Shown here in pieces: positions 48,031 through 52,303 of a stretch of DNA of 52,303 bases. The stretch covers positions 1-52,303 of the forward strand of contig JAFUST010000035.1 in the NCBI GenBank assembly GCA_017467535.1. The letters run 5' to 3'. Source of the DNA: Prevotella sp. GTDB taxonomy: Bacteria > Bacteroidota > Bacteroidia > Bacteroidales > Bacteroidaceae. Positions within the stretch are counted from its first letter, which is position 1; every line of letters begins with the position of its first letter. The translations under genes were made by a program, and so were the position numbers. The notes under the pieces were generated by a model. It had not been told where the DNA came from, searched no databases, and saw only the letters and a program-made list of their open reading frames with translations.

Positions 48031-49350
48031 CTATAAACGAACACCTCGTATTCTTGTCTGTTCTTGTTCTTCCCGCTGCATGCGTCTTTTCTCCAATTGC
48101 TGGTTCAGCCATTGCCCGATGGGTGTCTGCTCAATGGTCAGCAGTAACTTTTGCTTCGTTTGGTGTACGACTTGCGCTGTCACGCTGTCAGCCCATACAT
48201 TAGTGCCTCGCCAGTCAGTACGCAGCCATCCCGTATGTTTCAGGGGGTTGCCTGTCAGCAGTTTGTCGGTCTGGTTTGGTGTAAACCCGTGCTTGAAACA
48301 TTCATTCTCAATGCGCAGATACTCGCCGACTATGGGGAACCAGCGCAGAATCTTGTCTATTGTGGACTGCTTGCCGTCGATGGTCTTCTGCATTTCTTCT
48401 TTTGTGCGCCGTAGGTCATTGGAGCTTTGTGTCTGCTGTTTCTGCATATCCCGTTGCAGTTGCTCTATCTGCTCGTCCTTTGTACCGAGTGCAGCCTGTA
48501 GTCGGTTGTTTTCAGCCTCCAGTCTGCTAATCTTGTTGCTACCCAACAAAGAGTTGACACCTTTCAGGACGGTAGTGGCTGTCTTGGCTGCTGTATTTTT
48601 CAATTCCTCGGTCTTTCTCTCTGAGCGGATGCGGGCCAGTTCCTGCTCTGCCTGTTCCTTTTGCTTCAGCAGCAAGTCCACGTCTTCCTGTATGTCCTTG
48701 CCTTGCTCCATCAGCATACGATAATACTGATGCGTGGAGATATGCTGGGCTTCTGACCCTTCGATGCCCCTCTGCAGCCCGTACTTGCCCATCAACTGTG
48801 CATAGGTGTCCTGATAGCGTTTCAGCCGTGGACGGCTCATTACCTCGTCGGCACACAGGCGTGGAGCCGATACTTTCTTGCGGTAGGTGCGCTTCACGTT
48901 CTGCTCCTTTTTCTGCTTCCTGCGCTCGGTCTCGACAATGGGGACAATAGTGGCGTGCAGATGGGGTGTGCTCTCGTCCATGTGTAGGACAGCCGATACC
49001 AGATTGTCGGCTCCATAGGTCTGTCGTAGCCAGTCTATGTTGTCCTGACACCACTCGTCCAGCCTGCCCTGCTGCTCTATCTGCACCATGTCCTCGTGGG
49101 TGGCTGTCAAGAGAATGCGGATGGCATGGACCTGGTTCTTGCCTACCTTGCGTTTCAGCCCTGCCGTATCGAGGCGGTGCTGGATGGCCTGTGTGCGGTT
49201 CTTCACACCGTCGGGAAACTGGATAAGTTCCTTATTCAGATGCGTCCTTTCCTGATCCGCATTTTTCGGTTGGATGGTTCTCTCTATGTGTGCCGACATT
49301 CCGCTGTCGGCACCTTTGGCCTTGTCTAAGTGTAATACTGCGTAGCCCAT
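48031..49350 (-). CDS. mob: MobV-family relaxase (Mob/Pre)
   Basis: 439 residues. The N-terminal Mob/Pre domain has the conserved start YAVLHLDKAKG and the active-site segment HMDESTPHLHA (His123, Glu126, His130, His132), the metal-binding residues of MobV relaxases; a long charged coiled coil (residues about 205-330, EQAELARIRSERKTEELK) follows. It nicks DNA at oriT to start transfer; the 287-bp inverted-repeat region upstream (49351-49637) is the expected oriT position. It belongs to a mobilizable element and needs a coupling system elsewhere. The C-terminal tail ends in a basic RRMQREEQEQTRIRGVRL. Confidence 0.93.
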   Translation of the reverse strand: MGYAVLHLDKAKGADSGMSAHIERTIQPKNADQERTHLNKELIQFPDGVKNRTQAIQHRLDTAGLKRKVGKNQVHAIRILLTATHEDMVQIEQQGRLDEWCQDNIDWLRQTYGADNLVSAVLHMDESTPHLHATIVPIVETERRKQKKEQNVKRTYRKKVSAPRLCADEVMSRPRLKRYQDTYAQLMGKYGLQRGIEGSEAQHISTHQYYRMLMEQGKDIQEDVDLLLKQKEQAEQELARIRSERKTEELKNTAAKTATTVLKGVNSLLGSNKISRLEAENNRLQAALGTKDEQIEQLQRDMQKQQTQSSNDLRRTKEEMQKTIDGKQSTIDKILRWFPIVGEYLRIENECFKHGFTPNQTDKLLTGNPLKHTGWLRTDWRGTNVWADSVTAQVVHQTKQKLLLTIEQTPIGQWLNQQLEKRRMQREEQEQTRIRGVRL

Positions 49351-49637
49351 ATTCTTTCGTGTTCGTTTACGTGATTGTTATTCCGTTAAAGTTCGCTTGC
49401 GTCGGCTCAGCCGCTGGAGCAGGGGTGTCCAGAGGGGTGCAACCCCGTTGGCTTATTGGGGGATTTTTAGCATTACGGTGTAATGCGGCTCGAAAAATCC
49501 CCTAATAAGCTACGGTATTTTCTTTGGCAAATACCGTCATGCTGCGCAGCACTGGCCATCGGAGAGTGGTGTTCTTTCTGTTCGCTTTGGCTGTTGGGCA
49601 GTCACTAACAACTGGAGCTGGCTAGCGCAAGTTTGAA
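49351..49637. other. Candidate oriT region with long hairpins
   Basis: Non-coding 287 bp between the relaxase and ATPase genes. It contains a long interrupted stem 49451-49510 (GCTTATT-GGGGATTTTT pairing with AAAAATCCCC-T-AATAAGC, with an inner ATTAC/GTAAT loop), a second 9-bp stem 49512-49537 (ACGGTATTT / AAATACCGT) and GGGGTG direct repeats near 49425-49440. This is the position and structure expected for oriT of MobV elements; the nick site is not identified. Confidence 0.65.
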
Positions 49638-50711
49638 TTATTCTGCCTTATATATGCCCTGTGATAAACTGTACTTCTTGTCGTGCTTGACTATCATTCC
49701 GCAGGACATCAGCCACTTGTTGAGGGTGACGAGCGAGTTGCGCCCACGCTCATAGCCGATGGAGGCATAGCCCACTTTCAGTGCGTCAAGCAACTGGGAA
49801 TATCCCTGTATGTCGCCATCCTTGAATGCTGCCAAAAGTGCCTCTTGATGTTTCTCGTCTGGCAGTTCCGTGAGAGGAAGCCGTTCTGTCTTGCACTGGT
49901 TACATTCATAGCCATTGACCAATTCAGGGAGGGACTCGGCATTGATACGGAATGCGAAAGGCTCAAATTCCTTGTCCCGTATGTGCATGGCCTTGACCTC
50001 GCTGATGTTTGCATCTGTCTGGCTCTTGGTTATCTGTAGCACCGTCTCGGCTTTGTTGTTCAGTTCCGTGCCAATATGTCCGCGAGTGTTGTCGTCGCCT
50101 TTGTTCAGGTGAAGTACGGTATGAATGTGCAGATTATACTCTCCAGACCATCGCATCAGCAGATTGATGACCTCGGTGGATTCAGTAGGATTGTTGATGT
50201 CATACATCAGGTCACGGATGCCATCAATCACTACCAGCCCGATGCCCTTGATGTTGCTGAGCATATAGTCTATAACCGTCCTCCTCCGTTCCGGCGGCAG
50301 TTCACGCATTGCGACAAATAAGAGATTGGGACAATCTGCATCTGTCGGAAGATTGGCAAGCAGCAGAATCCGCCTCATCACCTTCTGACAGTGGTACTTG
50401 CTCTGCTCCGTGTCGATATAGAGCACCTTGCGGCGGTCTTCGGGAAAGTTTGCCGAGTAGTGCAGCACCTCGCTATTGGAGAGTGCTGCCGCTACGATGG
50501 CAGAGACGTTGAATGTCTTCTTGCTTTTTGCCTTTCCTGTCGATGCACTGAAATTTCCGAGTGTGCCGATGGTGGAGCCGTTCACCTGAAGAATTTCGGG
50601 CGGAACGGCATACTCATCGGTAACTCTCATGTGTATGGACTGCCAGATGACCTTGAATTCGTCCTTGGTCATGTTCTGACCATCGGGACGGCTGATATTC
50701 TGTGTTTCCAT
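49638..50711 (-). CDS. RepA-like AAA ATPase of mobilizable element
   Basis: 357 residues from the ATG at 50711 (METQNISRPD); the longer upstream frame overlaps the neighbouring gene. Residues about 45-70 hold a RecA/RepA-type Walker A variant (FSASTGKAKSKKTF), and a Walker B-like strand LVVIDGIRDL lies near 160-170; then HLNKGDDNTRGHIGTEL, typical of the plasmid RepA helicase family, and a C-terminal winged-helix-like part. It probably acts in replication or processing of the excised element. The gene follows the HTH gene after 4 nt, so they form one operon. A closely related protein is found in many Bacteroidetes mobilizable elements, as far as I recall. Confidence 0.82.
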   Translation of the reverse strand: METQNISRPDGQNMTKDEFKVIWQSIHMRVTDEYAVPPEILQVNGSTIGTLGNFSASTGKAKSKKTFNVSAIVAAALSNSEVLHYSANFPEDRRKVLYIDTEQSKYHCQKVMRRILLLANLPTDADCPNLLFVAMRELPPERRRTVIDYMLSNIKGIGLVVIDGIRDLMYDINNPTESTEVINLLMRWSGEYNLHIHTVLHLNKGDDNTRGHIGTELNNKAETVLQITKSQTDANISEVKAMHIRDKEFEPFAFRINAESLPELVNGYECNQCKTERLPLTELPDEKHQEALLAAFKDGDIQGYSQLLDALKVGYASIGYERGRNSLVTLNKWLMSCGMIVKHDKKYSLSQGIYKAE

Positions 50712-50715
50712 ACGC

Positions 50716-51000
50716 CTACTTACGGTTAAGAATGTACTGCTGTGCCTCATGGTCTATCTGCCCCTGTGTCTTTACGGGATTCTGACGAAGCCATGCTTCG
50801 AGCATGTCCTTCTCGAAGTAGATCATCTTTCCCTGAGGCTTATAGTGGGGGATGCTGCCAGTCGAGGTGAGTTTGTAGAGATAACTCTTCGACAGGTTAA
50901 GGAACTTGCAGGCTTCTTCGAAACTCAGCACGTTCTTGGTCAGGTACACGAGGTTTTCAAGTTCCTCGATTCTTTCTTCAATACTCTTTTTTACTGCCAT
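50716..51000 (-). CDS. Excisionase-like helix-turn-helix protein
   Basis: 94 residues from the ATG at 51000 (MAVKKSIEERIEELE). After a short coiled coil, residues about 30-85 form a MerR/Xis-type winged HTH: LSFEEACKFLNLSKSYLYKL, TSTGSIPHYKPQGKMIYFEKDMLEAWL. Such DNA-binding proteins (DUF3853/helix_turn_helix_17-like) accompany integrases and act as excision factors or regulators. It is followed 4 nt later by the ATPase gene; its promoter is at 51065-51072. Confidence 0.85.
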   Translation of the reverse strand: MAVKKSIEERIEELENLVYLTKNVLSFEEACKFLNLSKSYLYKLTSTGSIPHYKPQGKMIYFEKDMLEAWLRQNPVKTQGQIDHEAQQYILNRK

Positions 51001-51064
51001 ATTGATATAACTTTTAAAATTAGACAATAGGAGTGCGCGCCCTCCGAAACTTTGAATTCGGGGG

Positions 51065-51072
51065 CAAAGGTA
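51065..51072 (-). promoter_or_regulatory. -7 element of HTH-ATPase operon
   Basis: TACCTTTG on the minus strand, about 65 nt upstream of the HTH start codon. Confidence 0.75.
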
Positions 51073-51133
51073 TTGAAGATTAGTCTATGACTTGTTTGAG
51101 AATGTTTGAGGTCTTATCCTATTCTCAATGTTT

Positions 51134-52084
51134 TTACAGTTGTTCGATGTATCTGTCTATCTTTGCATATGTTTTATTTTTCTTGCCGTCCTCGGCATCG
51201 AACTTGGAACTGGAGAGGTCAGCCTGCTTCAGATAGTCGTCCTTTCGGGAAGCCTTTATCAACTTGTTCCTGGCGATGACAGCCTGCCACTGCTCAGAAA
51301 TAAAGCCAGTAGCGGCAAGCCGTGAAAAGAAATAGGAAAGAATACGGTTGTTCCTTGACCTGAAAACGTGGTTGTGCTGGCAGTCGAAAAGAGATTTCAG
51401 CTGGTCTTGTGTGATGTCGCCGCCTTTGAACATCTTGACCTCGTTAACACAAAAGGTCAGGGTATCTATCTGGTCTTCGTCAAACTCATGCTCAAAAGTG
51501 TATTCCATAGGTGCATCAGGCTGGTTTTCTTCGTTGTCGGCCTGTACTGCGGCTTGCTCTGTTTCCTTCTTTTCAAGCACTTCGTCTTCACTGTCATGTT
51601 TCTGCGAAAACAAACTCTGCATTTCTGACTGGAGGATAACAGCTTCCCTGAAGTTCTTTCTCTGCTTCAGGTAATCTTTGTATTTTTCGGAAACAATCAC
51701 CCTGCACAGCACAGAAAAGAAAGGCAGTGCGCTGTCGAAAATAGTATTGTCCTTGCAGAAGTCCTGATAGGTGGCATCAACACGGGAATGGAACCACCTA
51801 TGTTTTTCTTCTTTGTTCAGACTCTCAATAAAAGTGCTGTCCCAGAGGAAATCCTGAGTATCGTAGTCGTCTCTCATACATCTGACAGCAGGGTATATGT
51901 TGTAACTATCTTCCAATTCGTCCACAACACGAATATACTCTTTCTTCTCAATCTCAACCATCTGCTTCTCGTCAAGATATTCACCCTTGTTCTCTATCTT
52001 GTCTGTCAGAGTACGTAAAGAGCCCGTGATGCAATAACGCATGGTCTCTTGTATATTCTTGATTCTTTTCTCTTGCTCGTCCAT
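51134..52084 (-). CDS. Unknown protein of mobilizable element
   Basis: 316 residues, no signal peptide or membrane segment. The N-terminal half is mostly helical (MDEQEKRIKNIQETMRYC, KQMVEIEKKEYIRVVDELED); an acidic, Glu-rich linker occurs at about 170-200 (EKKETEQAAVQADNEENQPD); and the C-terminal half (FFSRLAATGFISEQWQAV) resembles the small DUF6043-like proteins next to integrases. I do not recognise a characterised function. It is distinctly AT-rich, has its own promoter and lies between the integrase and the excisionase-like gene, which argues for a role in the life cycle of the element. Confidence 0.65.
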   Translation of the reverse strand: MDEQEKRIKNIQETMRYCITGSLRTLTDKIENKGEYLDEKQMVEIEKKEYIRVVDELEDSYNIYPAVRCMRDDYDTQDFLWDSTFIESLNKEEKHRWFHSRVDATYQDFCKDNTIFDSALPFFSVLCRVIVSEKYKDYLKQRKNFREAVILQSEMQSLFSQKHDSEDEVLEKKETEQAAVQADNEENQPDAPMEYTFEHEFDEDQIDTLTFCVNEVKMFKGGDITQDQLKSLFDCQHNHVFRSRNNRILSYFFSRLAATGFISEQWQAVIARNKLIKASRKDDYLKQADLSSSKFDAEDGKKNKTYAKIDRYIEQL

Positions 52085-52110
52085 ATTATCCTGTCCTTAT
52101 CTTTTGGGTG

Positions 52111-52118
52111 CAAAATTA
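52111..52118 (-). promoter_or_regulatory. -7 element of the unknown mobile-element gene
   Basis: TAATTTTG on the minus strand, about 27 nt upstream of the ATG at 52084. Confidence 0.65.
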
Positions 52119-52210
52119 CTCAAAAACAGCGAGAAAAGGAAACAAAAGGGAAAAAGAAGCAGTGCATTTAACATTTCTTTTTCCCTTTCGTTGTCTATGA
52201 TATTCTGTGA

Positions 52211-52303
52211 CTACGTGAGGCTTGGTATCAGATTCACAGCCTCGTCTTTTTTCTTGTCAACTATCTTGGCGTAAATCTGTGTGGTCTTGATTTGTGTATG
52301 GCC
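52211..52303 (-). CDS. Tyrosine integrase, C-terminal 30 residues
   Basis: The window ends inside this gene. The visible part reads GHTQIKTTQIYAKIVDKKK and ends EAVNLIPSLT with TAG at 52211-52213. GHTQIKTTQIYAKI contains the last catalytic histidine region (LGH) and the nucleophilic Tyr of phage-type integrases. It is the recombinase of the mobile element at the right of the window; its strand agrees with the other genes of the element. Confidence 0.88.
   Translation of the reverse strand, partial: GHTQIKTTQIYAKIVDKKKDEAVNLIPSLT

Larger units (their letters stand above)
47966..52303 (-). mobile_element. Mobilizable integrative element (partial)
   Basis: A minus-strand run of tyrosine integrase (C-terminus only), unknown protein, excisionase-like HTH, RepA-like ATPase and MobV relaxase with an oriT-like region fits Bacteroidetes mobilizable elements of the NBU/Tn4555 type, moved by a helper ICE. 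Its composition is more AT-rich than the flanking chromosome. The left boundary is probably between 47965 and 48030; the right boundary and the integrase N-terminus lie beyond the window. No tRNA att site or direct terminal repeat can be shown here. No cargo gene such as a resistance gene is recognisable. Confidence 0.75.

Overview
The window reads as a chromosomal segment of a Bacteroidales bacterium, most likely Prevotella-like (Prevotellaceae). Evidence: promoters of the Bacteroidetes type (-7 element TAnnTTTG, very often TACCTTTG or TATCTTTG) precede many genes; Shine-Dalgarno sites are essentially absent; outer-membrane TonB-type receptors, SusE/BspA-style secreted domains, a thrA / phosphoglycerate-mutase-like pair and a MobV mobilizable element are typical of the group. 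The core genes look GC-rich, while a few blocks (about 31.5-32.4 kb, 43.2-44.4 kb, 50.7-52.3 kb) are clearly more AT-rich. I see no rRNA, tRNA or CRISPR array.

Layout. 1-3.7 kb (+): end of a PNPOx-like protein, a ZIP metal transporter, then a small redox cluster (flavodoxin, radical SAM protein, metallo-beta-lactamase-rubredoxin fusion). 3.7-9.5 kb (-): TolC / HlyD lipoprotein / two ABC ATPase domains / two ABC-2 permeases, an RbbA/YhiH-like exporter whose second ATPase is broken by an in-frame TGA and a frame change inside a heptanucleotide repeat; an AraC regulator is divergent. 10.6-13.2 kb: a free-standing carboxypeptidase-regulatory-like domain facing a barrel receptor that has three Pho-box-like repeats upstream. 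13.4-20.9 kb (-): a dienelactone-hydrolase-like and cyclophilin-like lipoprotein pair, then zinc-ribbon protein, thrA, PGM-like (probable homoserine kinase), membrane-anchored winged-helix protein and AraC in one tight run. 20.9-25.4 kb (+): FAD oxidoreductase, cytidylate-kinase-like protein, DnaJ-domain protein, and a QueH-5-formyl-THF cyclo-ligase fusion. 25.4-29.5 kb (+): an EmrAB-TolC-type efflux operon. 29.8-32.4 kb: a secreted multidomain protein and an 850-bp gene-free convergent region packed with repeats. 32.4-34.3 kb (-): TPR-LuxR membrane regulator and TonB-domain protein. 34.5-37.6 kb (+): ffh, greA, folD and a small TPR protein. 37.6-43.2 kb: a NarL/TPR-histidine kinase pair divergent from an OmpA-family gene and its neighbours. 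43.6-44.4 kb: a 47-aa protein overlapping an ADP-ribosyltransferase-like protein (probable toxin-antitoxin pair). 44.4-48 kb: LuxR-type regulator and an outer-membrane receptor with two inverted operators. 48-52.3 kb (-): a mobilizable element (MobV relaxase, oriT-like region, RepA-like ATPase, excisionase-like HTH, unknown protein, C-terminus of a tyrosine integrase).

The most striking whole-window signal is a population of short tandem repeats with a strict 7-nt period (many different 7-mers) scattered between genes and inside at least nine coding regions, usually without breaking the frame because 21 nt encodes a 7-residue repeat. Two further 115-bp inverted-repeat elements and an 8-nt ACGT-cored repeat add to this. 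The best candidates for undescribed biology are this repeat system, the 43.6-44.4 kb overlapping pair, and the repeat-packed convergent region at 31.9-32.3 kb.
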